Part shown: piece by piece, positions 1 to 9,583 of the stretch
Layout of the letters: each line of letters opens with the position of its first letter
Position numbering within the stretch: the stretch's first letter is position 1
Source: Ardenticatenaceae bacterium
GTDB lineage: Bacteria; Chloroflexota; Anaerolineae; Promineifilales; Promineifilaceae
Length of the DNA stretch: 64,000 nt
Assembly: GCA_027054335.1 (NCBI GenBank)
Contig: JALUPA010000522.1
Span: 1-64,000, forward strand
Reading direction: 5' to 3'
Translations under genes and position numbers: made by a program
Notes under the pieces: generated by a model
Told to the model about the DNA's origin: nothing
Seen by the model: only the letters and a program-made list of their open reading frames with translations
The model's database searches: none

Positions 1-2205
1 CAGCGTAATCATCTGCTGTGACTGCCGCTGTCGGTAACGCATCAGCGGCGCAAATTCCGCTTGCAGTTGGCGAATACGGCCGCTGTCCAGATGATCCCAA
101 AAGCCATCGCTCTGTACCCAGGCCAACTGTTCCCGCAGGTCGCGCACGGCCGGCAGATTGGGCGGTAGCCGCAACAGGTCGTCAGTAATTTGTTCCCGCA
201 GCCGCTCAATTTGCGCCGCGTCGCCGCTGAGGTAAGCGCAAGCCAATCGTTCGGTTCGCGCCGTAAAGGTCATCACCGGCAAATTCACATCCGGCAGAAA
301 ACGCAGCAGCGGGCCAATACCCTGGCTGAGGCGCGTTACCTGCTCGTCGTCCAACTGCTGCCACGCTTCCGGCTGCGCCAGCCTTTGCAATTCAGCCACG
401 TGGGGCTGCACATTCACGTTGTCCGGTGGTAATTGGGCCAGCATCTCCTGCAATTGGCGGCGCGTCAAGGCCGCTTCTTCAACCTGGCCTAATCCCTGCT
501 GCAACAGCAGCTTTTCCAGCCGCAAGCGGAAGAGACGCACCGGCAGCGGTTCCGTGGGGCTGGCAATTTCCCCTTCCGGGTTCATGTTAAAGTAAGTAAA
601 GTTGTTCCAAAAGTCAAAGATGAGAAAACTCTCTTTGCGCGCGCCGCTTTGGGGATCAACCCACAAGCGCGTGCCCCGGCCAATCATTTGCCAGAACTTA
701 ACCTGGCTGAAAACGGGTTTGGCAAAAACCAGATTCTGGATGGCCGGCACGTCAATCCCTGTATCCAGCATATTCACGGAAATGGCTATGCGGGGCATGT
801 CTCGTCGTTTGAAATCATCCAGCAGCTTGTCGGCGCGTTCCATGTGGCTGTCAATGATCTGGGCCAGGCCGCGCTGCTGCAGGGAAGGATAGAGCCGGTT
901 AAAGCTCTTGAAAATCTCTACGGCGTGGCGGTGGCTCATGGCAAAAATAATGGTTTTAGCGGGCAATGTCTGGCTGGCGTCGCGGCGGCAGTTCTCCATA
1001 AACTCGCGCACAATGGCGTCTGTGGTACCGGTGTTGGTGACGCGCCGTTCCAGGTCGCTGCCTTCAAAGTTGATCTCGCTGAGATCAATGCCTTGTTCGG
1101 CTAACTGCCGCGCCATTTCCGGCGGCAATTGCCCCGCCTTGATGCCCTCAATCTGGAAAGCAGTGCGGGCGTAGTGGACTTTGTAATTGACCAGGAAGTT
1201 GTCGTTGACGGCTTCGTCAAAGGAGTAGTGGAAGGTAGGCAAGCCATCGGGGCAGTCGAATAACTCAAATGTATTGTGGTCAATATAGTCGGTTGGCGTG
1301 GCCGTCAAGCCCAACTGCATGGCGTCGAAATAATCCAGCAGCGCCTTGTACCGGTTGTAAATGGAGCGGTGGCTTTCGTCGGCAATGATCAGATCGTAAT
1401 AGCCGGGAGAGAGGTCGGCGTAGACCTGCATCATGCTGGGATAGGTAGCGACGTGGATGCGGGCGGTGTGGTCAATTTCGCCATGCTCCACGCGGGCGCG
1501 GGTTTCGTTGGGCATGTGTTCTTTGAAGTCGCCTAACGCCTGACGCACCAGTTCACGCCGGTCAGCCAGAAAGAGGACGCGCTGTATCCAGCGTGCCCGC
1601 ATGAGCAAATCAATCAGAGCAATGACGGTGCGCGTCTTGCCGGAGCCGGTGGCCATGACCAGCAAGAAACGGCGGTGACCATTGCTCATCCTTTCGCTGA
1701 CGCGCTTGATCGCTTCCAGTTGGTAGAGGCGATCCACAATGTCCGGGCGGGGGTTGAACTGGTTGAGCGGCAAACGATGCTGGCGCTGGAAGGCCAACCG
1801 TTCCAGATCGTCGCGGGTGAAGAAACCGCTTACCGGCCGCAGGGGATACCGCTGCCGGTCCCAAAACCAGGTTTCATGCCCATTGGCGAGGAAGATGAAC
1901 GGGTCTGAACCGAATTGCTGCCGGATGCGGTCGGCGTAGTCGGCGGCCTGGCGCTGCCCGGCCAGGGGGTCACGGCTGGTTCGTTTGGCTTCTACAATGG
2001 CGAGGGGTTGGTTGTTACGGCCGTAAAGCGCGTAATCTACAAACTCATCGCCCGTGTGATAGGTGGGTGAGGGTTCGGCCATATGCTGTGGGGCATCAGT
2101 GAGGCGCAGTTCGGCCGTCAGGTTACGCCGGTTTTTGTCCCAACCGGCCTGGTCGAGTTGCTGGTCTATCAGTTGGCGGCGGGTCTCGGCTTCGTTCAGA
2201 TTCAT
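1..2205 (-). CDS. hsdR: Type I restriction endonuclease R subunit (HsdR-like), 3' end beyond window
   Basis: Own reverse-strand translation, uninterrupted from ATG at 2205 to window edge: MNLNEAETRRQLIDQQLDQAGWDKNRRN...EFVDYALYGRNNQPLAIVEAKR (PD-(D/E)XK-like), ATGSGKTRT (Walker A), IIADESHRS (DEAH box), QMIGRGTRL (motif VI). Absent from ORF track because the stop lies outside the window. Confidence 0.9.
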   Translation of the reverse strand, partial: MNLNEAETRRQLIDQQLDQAGWDKNRRNLTAELRLTDAPQHMAEPSPTYHTGDEFVDYALYGRNNQPLAIVEAKRTSRDPLAGQRQAADYADRIRQQFGSDPFIFLANGHETWFWDRQRYPLRPVSGFFTRDDLERLAFQRQHRLPLNQFNPRPDIVDRLYQLEAIKRVSERMSNGHRRFLLVMATGSGKTRTVIALIDLLMRARWIQRVLFLADRRELVRQALGDFKEHMPNETRARVEHGEIDHTARIHVATYPSMMQVYADLSPGYYDLIIADESHRSIYNRYKALLDYFDAMQLGLTATPTDYIDHNTFELFDCPDGLPTFHYSFDEAVNDNFLVNYKVHYARTAFQIEGIKAGQLPPEMARQLAEQGIDLSEINFEGSDLERRVTNTGTTDAIVREFMENCRRDASQTLPAKTIIFAMSHRHAVEIFKSFNRLYPSLQQRGLAQIIDSHMERADKLLDDFKRRDMPRIAISVNMLDTGIDVPAIQNLVFAKPVFSQVKFWQMIGRGTRLWVDPQSGARKESFLIFDFWNNFTYFNMNPEGEIASPTEPLPVRLFRLRLEKLLLQQGLGQVEEAALTRRQLQEMLAQLPPDNVNVQPHVAELQRLAQPEAWQQLDDEQVTRLSQGIGPLLRFLPDVNLPVMTFTARTERLACAYLSGDAAQIERLREQITDDLLRLPPNLPAVRDLREQLAWVQSDGFWDHLDSGRIRQLQAEFAPLMRYRQRQSQQMITL

Positions 2206-2462
2206 GACAACTCTTCGATCGTGTGCTTGGGGATCCTCATTTTGCCATTATACCCGGATGAAGGAGGGCAACAAGGGAAACTGGCTGGAAATAGAGCAGC
2301 ATCTCGCCAGCAATACGCGGGACGGCCTACGGCCGTAAACGGGGCGAGAAAAGGTTCCAAAAAGAGGGCAAAGAACGCAAAGGAAACCAAAAAAAGTTTT
2401 GTCTTGGCACTCTTCGCGCGCCTGGCGGTTCCATTTCCGGGCAGGAGCTGTATAGTGGCAAC

Positions 2463-2493
2463 AAAAAAAGCGCCCGATTGAATCGAGCGCTTT
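2463..2493 (-). terminator. Rho-independent terminator downstream of tRNA-Asp
   Basis: Minus strand AAAGCGC-TCGATTCAATCGG-GCGCTTT followed by T-run. Confidence 0.8.
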
Positions 2494-2496
2494 GTA

Positions 2497-2570
2497 CGGG
2501 AGCGACGGGATTTGAACCCGCGACCTCCGGCTTGACAGGCCGGCGTGCTAAACCGCTGCACCACGCCCCC
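2497..2570 (-). tRNA. tRNA-Asp(GTC)
   Basis: GGGGGCGTGGTGCAGCGGTTTAGCACGCCGGCCTGTCAAGCCGGAGGTCGCGGGTTCAAATCCCGTCGCTCCCG folds as cloverleaf; anticodon loop CTGTCAA; no encoded CCA. Confidence 0.95.
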
Positions 2571-2618
2571 AAGAGCGAGCAAAATCATAGCAAAAATATG
2601 GGGAACTGTCAAACAAAA

Positions 2619-3746
2619 TTAGGATTTACGTATCAGGAGTTTGTCGGCCGCCTTGGTGACTTCTTTGACAGTGACGCCCTCTTCCCAGGTGAACGGCCGT
2701 ACCTCTCCACCGCGCCATAAAACCACGGCCCGCTCTGAATGGGGGGCATAAGGGGCAGACAAAGCCGGGTCTGTCGGGCCGAAGATGGCAATAACGGGAC
2801 AGCCAACAGCCGCAGCCACATGCGTTGTCCCTGTATCATTCCCCACGTACAAATTTGCCAATTCACACAGAGCGCCCAATCGGCTGAGCGACAAACGGCC
2901 GCCCCAATCAACTGCCGGGACGGACATCATGCCCATCAAGGTGTGGATTAAATTGGCCTCTAACTGGTCTCCAACCAGGATGAGATGGGCGTTATGCTGC
3001 TGGATCAGGTGATTTCCCAGGCGGGCAAATCGCTCTATAGGCCATCTTTTTTGCTCATCCTGGGTTGCGGGGCTGACGCCGCCACCAGGATGCAGAATGG
3101 CTAACGGCCGTTTCCCCTCCCAGCCCAATTCCTCAAGCAGCATTTGCGTTACGGCCGTGCGATCTTCATCAGCCGGGTAAAAGGCCATCTCCCAACCGGC
3201 CATCCATTCTGCTCCCACCTGCATCGCTTTCGCCAGCGCCAGGTAGGTGGATGCAGCGTGCCGTTCACCGGATGGGGGGGAGACGGGCAGGGTGTGGGCA
3301 AAGCCACGACCATGTATATTCAAGCCAATACGCTGCGGGATGCCCGCTCGCCAGGCCAGCCAGGCCAGCCAGGCAGAGCGGCTGGGGATAACGCAGGTGT
3401 CATAAGATTCCGTTTGCAAGCGGCGGGCCAATGCCCGGAGTTCCGCTCGATCCATTTGCCTGACGGAGCCGGGGCCGGTGCGAATGAGTTTGGCGATGAG
3501 GGGGTTTCCGGCGATGGCCGGTCGCGCCCAGTCGCTGACCGCCCAGTCAAATTGAGCTTGGGGATAGGTGCGGCGCAGGGCAGCCAGCAGGGGGGTGGTG
3601 AGCATAACCTGGCTGATACAACAGGGTTGCAGGATGAGGACTTTTTGCGGCGGGGTGAACGGCCGTCGTCCCAGAAGGCGAAAAGGGATGCTGCCTAATC
3701 GGGCAATAGCTGTTGTTAGCGTCGTTTCCTGGGGCATAGTGCGCAC
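2619..3746 (-). CDS. Glycosyltransferase family 9 (heptosyltransferase-like)
   Basis: 375 aa; KVLILQPCCISQVMLTTPLLAALRRTYP N-term and NLYVGNDTGTTHVAAAVGCPVIAIFGPTDP C-term typical of GT9. Confidence 0.85.
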   Translation of the reverse strand: MRTMPQETTLTTAIARLGSIPFRLLGRRPFTPPQKVLILQPCCISQVMLTTPLLAALRRTYPQAQFDWAVSDWARPAIAGNPLIAKLIRTGPGSVRQMDRAELRALARRLQTESYDTCVIPSRSAWLAWLAWRAGIPQRIGLNIHGRGFAHTLPVSPPSGERHAASTYLALAKAMQVGAEWMAGWEMAFYPADEDRTAVTQMLLEELGWEGKRPLAILHPGGGVSPATQDEQKRWPIERFARLGNHLIQQHNAHLILVGDQLEANLIHTLMGMMSVPAVDWGGRLSLSRLGALCELANLYVGNDTGTTHVAAAVGCPVIAIFGPTDPALSAPYAPHSERAVVLWRGGEVRPFTWEEGVTVKEVTKAADKLLIRKS

Positions 3747-3782
3747 AGCCTGTAACGCATCACGCCGGATGCCTTACGGCCG

Positions 3783-4496
3783 TTATTCTCCTACAGTAAT
3801 CTGATCTTTTATCTTTTCAAATTTGGCCTCGCCAATGCCAGTCACGTCCATAATGTTTTCGATGGCGGCAAACGAGCCGTTGCTTTCCCGGTACTCGATG
3901 ATCTTTTGCGCCGTGCTGGGGCCGACGCCGGGTAGGGAATCCAACTCTTCTATTGTAGCCGTATTGATGTTGATCAGGCCAACGGCTGCGCTGCTTTCGG
4001 TGGAGGTTGTGGCAGAACTGGTGTTGGGCTTGCTGACAACGGCAAGAGGTGCTGGCACATTTTCTTCTTCGCTGGGGACATAAACCTGAACACCGTCGCT
4101 TAAGGGTTGGGCTAAATTGACCACGGCCGTATCTGCTCCCGCAGCAAACCCGCCCGCCGCTTCAATGGCGGCTTCCACCAGACTGCCCGGCGGCAATTCA
4201 TAGACAGCCGGTTCAGCTACCTGCCCATTGACAAAAACGCGAATCGGCCCCGGTGTACTTGTTGGTTCCGGGGTAGCCGTAGGTTCCGGGGGTACAATAA
4301 CGATAGGCGCCGGCTGGACTTGTTTCCTTAAGGTCATACCACCGACGCCCATAATAACGCCTATGAACACACCCACAACTAACCAGACAATGCGGTTTTT
4401 ATCCAGTAAAATATTTTCGTTTGACGGCATGATTGACACCTTTTGCTCTACTTCGTTCAGATTCTGTTCGCATTTTAGCATTGGAGAAAACGTCAC
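3783..4496 (-). CDS. comEA: ComEA-like SLBB + helix-hairpin-helix DNA-binding protein
   Basis: Membrane anchor, SLBB-like IRVFVNGQVAEPAVYELPPGSLVEAAIEAAGG, HhH ININTATIEELDSLPGVGPSTAQKIIEYRESNGSF. True start may be the internal MPSNEN. Confidence 0.85.
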   Translation of the reverse strand: MTFSPMLKCEQNLNEVEQKVSIMPSNENILLDKNRIVWLVVGVFIGVIMGVGGMTLRKQVQPAPIVIVPPEPTATPEPTSTPGPIRVFVNGQVAEPAVYELPPGSLVEAAIEAAGGFAAGADTAVVNLAQPLSDGVQVYVPSEEENVPAPLAVVSKPNTSSATTSTESSAAVGLININTATIEELDSLPGVGPSTAQKIIEYRESNGSFAAIENIMDVTGIGEAKFEKIKDQITVGE

Positions 4497-4617
4497 CCAA
4501 TAAGCAAGTAGGGCTATTTTTACAAAATACCTAATTTCAGGTATCTTACACTTCTGAATTCAGGTAGAGTTGATTCTTGGACGCGAATTTTACGAATTAT
4601 CACGAAGAGGTATTGTT

Positions 4618-4974
4618 ATGAACGAAAACCCGAAACCGAATCCACCCGCGTCGGAACTGCCCGGCAAGCAGAAACGGATTACTATAGATATGCCGAAAAA
4701 TTTAACGGCCGTCTATTCCAACGTGGCTTTTATGCGCTATACGCCGGCCGAAATCCTGATAGATTTTGCTCAGGTGCTGCCCGGTACACCGCGCGGCCAG
4801 ATTTTGTCGCGCATCATCATGTCACCCATGCACGCCAAGATGTTGCAACGAGCTTTGGCCGATAATATCGCCAAATATGAGCGGCAGTTTGGCGAAATTC
4901 GGCTGCCCACCCCGCTGGCCGATCAGTTTTTTCGCTTCCCCAAGCATGAAGATGATGATGACGATAATAAATGA
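4618..4974 (+). CDS. DUF3467-type protein
   Basis: MNENPKPNPPASELPGKQKRITIDMPKNLTAVYSNVAFMRYTPAEILIDFAQVLPG...MSPMHAKMLQRALADNIAKYE; RBS-like GAAGAGG before ATG 4618. Confidence 0.7.
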   Translation: MNENPKPNPPASELPGKQKRITIDMPKNLTAVYSNVAFMRYTPAEILIDFAQVLPGTPRGQILSRIIMSPMHAKMLQRALADNIAKYERQFGEIRLPTPLADQFFRFPKHEDDDDDNK

Positions 4975-5053
4975 AAGACTGTAGATTGCGCGGCGTTTAC
5001 AGAATTTAATCTGTGTTAATCCGCCCAATCTACGATTATTTTAGGAGCAATTC

Positions 5054-5686
5054 ATGGAGCAGTTAGACAAAATTAGTGAGCAGATTCGGACGGAATTTGA
5101 GCAAATAAATGCCGCCCGTGACCTGGCGTATCAGCGCTCCCGTAAACTGATTAGCTTGTGTGCCCGGACGATTCGGGCTACGCATCGGGAGGAGTGGGAA
5201 ACGGCCGAATCGCTGCTGGCCGAAGCACAGGCAGCCAAAGAAACGTTGGTGGCGGATGTGAAACCTTACTGTAATTTGTATTATGCCGGGTACACGCAGG
5301 ATGCCATCAAGGAGTATGTGGAGGCTCGATTGACGTATGCGCTGGTGCGGCAACGGCCGTTACCCACCCCCGAAGAACTGCAAGCAGAAAGCAATACCTG
5401 GCTTAACGGTCTGGCTGAAGCTGCCACCGAACTGCGCCGCCGTATCCTGGACATCATCCGCCACGGCTACACGGAAGAAGCGGAACGGCTGTTGGACAGC
5501 ATGGATTTGATTTACAGCACACTGGTAACGTTTGATTTCAACGACAGCATTACCGGCGGTTTGCGCCGGCGCACAGACACGGTGCGGGCTGTGCTGGAAC
5601 GCACGCGCGGCGACGTAACAAATAGCTTGCGTCAGGCGCAGTTGGAAGAGGCGTTGCAATCGTTGGAAAAGAGATTGGGTAATTGA
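5054..5686 (+). CDS. Translin-family (COG2178-like) protein
   Basis: 210 aa all-helical; AARDLAYQRSRKLISLCARTIRATH, YYAGYTQDAIKEYVEARLTYAL, DFNDSITGGLRRRTDTVRAVLERTRGDVTNS resemble translin/TRAX. Confidence 0.65.
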   Translation: MEQLDKISEQIRTEFEQINAARDLAYQRSRKLISLCARTIRATHREEWETAESLLAEAQAAKETLVADVKPYCNLYYAGYTQDAIKEYVEARLTYALVRQRPLPTPEELQAESNTWLNGLAEAATELRRRILDIIRHGYTEEAERLLDSMDLIYSTLVTFDFNDSITGGLRRRTDTVRAVLERTRGDVTNSLRQAQLEEALQSLEKRLGN

Positions 5687-5721
5687 GTAACTGGATATTA
5701 CTCCAATTACCAATTACTCAA

Positions 5722-6486
5722 TCAAGGCGCTTCCGGGGTAGGGGTGAGCAAAATATACCCTTTGGGGATTTGCTGCACGTAAGGTTCGGGGGCGGGGGGC
5801 GTTTCGTCAGTGAAGATGACGTTTTCAAAGCCCAATCCCTTGAGGAAATTGAGCATATATTGCTGCGCGTTATATTCGGACGTTTCCAGCACACCGCTGC
5901 TGAGAGCTTCCTCTTTCAGGCGTTGTTCGGCCACTTTGCGTACTTCTGTTTCCAATGTAGGATCGGCGCGAGTGAGCAAACCGGTATCCCGATCCGCTAC
6001 GTATGATTTTTCATTATCCAGCGCCGGTAGATCGTCAAACAGTTCCACTTCCGGCAGATGAACCATTACTGTCACCGGGTCCATGACGGCAATATCCTCC
6101 GGCGTCATCTTGGCAAAATCTATACCGGCCACCACTTTACCATACGCCACAAAGATGAGTGATTCCCCCATGGCTCCCCACAGAAAATCATTATTTCGCT
6201 CAGCTGTGACCACTTTTTCCATCTCTACCGACGCTGTTTCCAACCGGGCCAAATCGTTAATTTCGTTGACGATAGTGGTAGAGCTGGGCAAAATAACCGG
6301 CGTGGCCGGGATCAATAGCTGATTGACCAGATTGCCAATTGGTTCTGCTACACCCTGATTGACCGTGCGAGCGGCCGTAAACACAGTGAAAGCGGCAAAA
6401 GCCCCCACGATAAAAAAGATAATCATAAAAATATACATTATTTTGCGCAGCATACTATCACTTTTCACGTCATTTGCGTTTGTCAT
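5722..6486 (-). CDS. DUF4230-type membrane-anchored protein
   Basis: 254 aa, single N-terminal TM, DUF4230-like ...GESLIFVAYGKVVAGIDFAKMTPEDI...VMVHLPEVELF. Confidence 0.7.
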   Translation of the reverse strand: MTNANDVKSDSMLRKIMYIFMIIFFIVGAFAAFTVFTAARTVNQGVAEPIGNLVNQLLIPATPVILPSSTTIVNEINDLARLETASVEMEKVVTAERNNDFLWGAMGESLIFVAYGKVVAGIDFAKMTPEDIAVMDPVTVMVHLPEVELFDDLPALDNEKSYVADRDTGLLTRADPTLETEVRKVAEQRLKEEALSSGVLETSEYNAQQYMLNFLKGLGFENVIFTDETPPAPEPYVQQIPKGYILLTPTPEAP

Positions 6487-6722
6487 TCCCTAAACTCCCC
6501 GGCCCAGTACCCTTTGGGACAGACGGCCGTTTACTATTGTGGCAGAATTCTCCGCCTGACTGCCTATGATAAAACAATATCTTTATTTGAGTTACGTTAG
6601 CAGGGGGGTGTACTCAGATTTTACTCATAGTCGAGTAGTCAATTGGGCGACTACCCGACTACCTGACTACAAGACTACTTGACCACTTGACAGAGACGCC
6701 CTGACAGCCCACAATAATCCGC

Positions 6723-7007
6723 ATGGTAGTAGCAACGTGTGTTATTACATTGCAGTTGGACGACGTCACGTCCTTAAAGGAAAAGCGCAGTATCGTCAAG
6801 CCAATTCTGGCCCGGCTGCCGAGGCGGTTTAATGTGGCGGTAGCGGAAATAGACCATCAGGATGTGTGGCAAACGGCCGTCATTGCCCTGGTCACTATCG
6901 GCAACGATACCGGTCACTTACACAGCCAACTGGAAAAATCCGTTGCCTGGCTGGAGCAATTTCGCCCCGACGCCCCCATAGCGGATTACGCAATCGAAAT
7001 CTGGTAG
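6723..7007 (+). CDS. DUF503 family (YlxP-like) protein
   Basis: MVVATCVITLQLDDVTSLKEKRSIVKPILARLPRRFNVAVAEIDHQDVWQTAVIALVTIGND; canonical DUF503 pattern. Confidence 0.85.
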   Translation: MVVATCVITLQLDDVTSLKEKRSIVKPILARLPRRFNVAVAEIDHQDVWQTAVIALVTIGNDTGHLHSQLEKSVAWLEQFRPDAPIADYAIEIW

Positions 7008-7039
7008 ATTGGTTCAATCTCGCAGATTGAACCAATCTA
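7005..7039. repeat. Perfect 16-bp inverted repeat, 3-nt loop, starting at the DUF503 stop codon
   Basis: TAGATTGGTTCAATCT-CGC-AGATTGAACCAATCTA. Confidence 0.95.
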
Positions 7040-7083
7040 AGCCTGGCAAGGAACCATTCCTGCTGAAAACACGTATACAAAAC

Positions 7084-9504
7084 ATGAGACATCGTTTTTC
7101 CAAAAGTATTGGCCTCATTCTGATTTTATTATTGCTGCTGGGAGTGTGGGCGCGGCCAGGGGCGGCGCAAAGTGGCCTGACCATGACGGCTGCCCGCGCC
7201 GGTTTTGACGGCTTCTACAAGAGTGGTCAGTGGGTTCCCGTCTACGTCACCCTGAGCAACAGCGGCCCGTCTGTAGAGGGGACGGTGCAGATTGTGACCG
7301 ATCCCGCCTCTCCTGCGGAACGATTGGTGTATGATGCGTTGGTCAGCCTGCCTACCCAATCCAAAAAACTGGTGACGCTCTACGTGCAGGCGCCCAATTT
7401 CACCAGTACGTTGCAGGTGGAATTCCTGGATGAAAACGGCGCGTTGGTAGCGGAAACGACGACCAATTCCCTTTCCCAACTGCCGCCGGATACTTTATTA
7501 TATGGCGTGGTCACGCCGGAACCGGGCGAATTTGGCTTTCTGGAAAATGTGACCGGTACGTATAAAGAGGCTAAGGTGGCCTTTTTGAGCCTGGAAGAAC
7601 TGCCGGAAACGGCCGTACCCTGGAACAATCTCGACGTTCTCATCATCCACGACAGCGATACCGGGCAGTTAACCCTGACCCAAAAAGAAGCGTTGAATGC
7701 CTGGGTAGATACCGGCGGTCAACTTGTCCTGACCGGCGGAGCCAACTGGCAAAAAACCACGGCCGCTTTTGGGGATAAATTGCCTGTCACCATCACTGGC
7801 AGCCAATCGGTGGACGATCTACCGGCGCTGGCTGCGGCCGTGGGCAAACCTTTCCGCGATCCTGGCCCTTACGTCATTACCAACAGTAGTCTGGCGCGGG
7901 GTGAACTCCTTTTCCACCAGGACGGCCTGCCCATTTTGGCCCGCCAACCGCAGGGGCGAGGCGCTGTTTACTTTTTGGCTTTGGACCCGGCATTGGCCCC
8001 CTTGCAGGATTGGGATGGCAGTGAACTGTTCTGGGCCGGTATTGCCGCCCAGGTTCCCGGCCAAAGTTTGTGGGGCGCCGGGCCGCAGAATGGGTACGCG
8101 GCCAAAAATGCCGCCGCCAGCCTGCCTTCCGTCTCCCTGCCGTCTGCTTGGCAGTTGGGCGGCCTGCTGCTCCTCTACATTGTGGTGATTGGCCCGGTCA
8201 ATTACTGGCTTTTGAAGCGGCGCAACAAATTGGAACGCGCCTGGCTGACCATTCCGGTTTTGGTATTGGTTTTCAGCGGTATTGCCTACCTGGTCGGTTT
8301 TCAGATTCGGGGGACGACGGTGCTGGTGAATCAGGTGTCGGTGGCTTACAGTATGGTGGACAGTGAGTATGCTCGCGTATACAGTTTGCTGGGTCTGTTT
8401 GCGCCGCAACGCTCTACACGCGATCTCGTCTTTGGAGACGGAGCGTTAGCCCGGCCGTTTGGCTCGGATTTTGGCGGTGATTTCAGGGGCAACGGCCGTA
8501 TCGGTTCTATTCGTTACGGCCGTGACGTAACCATCACCAATATTCGCCTGGATACGGCCGAAACCCAAACTTTTATGGCCCAAAACAACGTTCCGGCCAT
8601 TGACGTTAGCGGTGAGGCTGTCCTCAATTTGGCAGATGGCAACCTGGTATTGGATGTGACCGTGCAGAACAACAGTGAGATAATTCTGGAAACTGCTTCT
8701 CTCTTATTTGGCTCGACAGCGTTAGAACTGGGTACCCTGGTTCCCGGACAGCCGGAGACGATTTCTCACATTATTGGTTCGGTTCCTGCCAGCGGCAGTT
8801 CGCCAGGTTTTGGCCCCGTCCGCCCCGGCTATGCGCCTTTGCTGGGAAACGCAGAAACTATTCTGGGCACATTTGATTATTATAATGACCGGGTTTTGTA
8901 CGGCCGTTACCAACTATTGGAAACGCTGGACGGTGAAGCCTACAGCCCCGGCAGTTTGTCAATTTCCGAAAGCGCCATTTACCTGCTGGCCTGGGGCGAT
9001 GCGGCCCAGATTGACGTAGATATTGCCCAGGGCGACAGCGAGGGGACGAATACGACCCTCTATTTTATTGAATTACCCTTGCAGCAGAACCTGGTCAGTG
9101 GCAAACGCATTGCCATCCCTGTGGCTTTGTTGCAATGGGAGGTTTTGGCAACCAGCGGCGTTTATGATCCGGTTATTGAGGATTTATATTTGAATCAGGG
9201 CTGGGTGGAATTTGAGTACACGCCCTGGCCGGAATTTCAGACGATGCAAGTTAATGAGTTGGCGCTGGTTCTGGAAGCGCCCAACGGCGATACCGGCGCT
9301 ATTTTGCCGGACGTGCGCTTGTGGAACTGGCAAAAAGAGATTTGGGATAATTTCAAGGCGGGCTGGGGCGAAACGGCCGTGGCCGAACCCAATCCTTACG
9401 TTGGCCCCAACAATACCGTCCGCATCCGCCTGGAAGACCGCACTGCCTACTACGACAAAACCCTGGATATTGTGTATCCGTTACTGACAGGAGATTTGGA
9501 ATGA
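7084..9504 (+). CDS. Large exported/membrane protein of the ABC-MoxR-BatA cluster
   Basis: Signal peptide MRHRFSKSIGLILILLLLLGVWARPGAAQ; Ig-like N-term, GATase/DUF4350-like middle (LDVLIIHDSDTGQLTLTQKEALNAWVDTGGQLVLTGG), TM segments. Start moved from 7009 because of the signal peptide and the upstream repeat. Confidence 0.7.
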   Translation: MRHRFSKSIGLILILLLLLGVWARPGAAQSGLTMTAARAGFDGFYKSGQWVPVYVTLSNSGPSVEGTVQIVTDPASPAERLVYDALVSLPTQSKKLVTLYVQAPNFTSTLQVEFLDENGALVAETTTNSLSQLPPDTLLYGVVTPEPGEFGFLENVTGTYKEAKVAFLSLEELPETAVPWNNLDVLIIHDSDTGQLTLTQKEALNAWVDTGGQLVLTGGANWQKTTAAFGDKLPVTITGSQSVDDLPALAAAVGKPFRDPGPYVITNSSLARGELLFHQDGLPILARQPQGRGAVYFLALDPALAPLQDWDGSELFWAGIAAQVPGQSLWGAGPQNGYAAKNAAASLPSVSLPSAWQLGGLLLLYIVVIGPVNYWLLKRRNKLERAWLTIPVLVLVFSGIAYLVGFQIRGTTVLVNQVSVAYSMVDSEYARVYSLLGLFAPQRSTRDLVFGDGALARPFGSDFGGDFRGNGRIGSIRYGRDVTITNIRLDTAETQTFMAQNNVPAIDVSGEAVLNLADGNLVLDVTVQNNSEIILETASLLFGSTALELGTLVPGQPETISHIIGSVPASGSSPGFGPVRPGYAPLLGNAETILGTFDYYNDRVLYGRYQLLETLDGEAYSPGSLSISESAIYLLAWGDAAQIDVDIAQGDSEGTNTTLYFIELPLQQNLVSGKRIAIPVALLQWEVLATSGVYDPVIEDLYLNQGWVEFEYTPWPEFQTMQVNELALVLEAPNGDTGAILPDVRLWNWQKEIWDNFKAGWGETAVAEPNPYVGPNNTVRIRLEDRTAYYDKTLDIVYPLLTGDLE

Positions 9505-9507
9505 GAA

Positions 9508-9583
9508 CGTGATGCGTGATACGTGGCGCGTGACCGGCTGTGGCGCATCACGCATCACGTCTCACGCATCACGCATCACACTT
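9508..9583. repeat. Intergenic palindrome of CGTGATG / GCATCAC words
   Basis: CGTGATGCGTGATACGTGGCGCGTGACC...GCGCATCACGCATCACGTCTCACGCATCACGCATCACA. Confidence 0.9.

Noticed and set aside
2478-2720. ORF GATGFEPATSGLTGRRAKPLHH... opposite tRNA-Asp
   Set aside because: Classic spurious ORF from tRNA antisense sequence.
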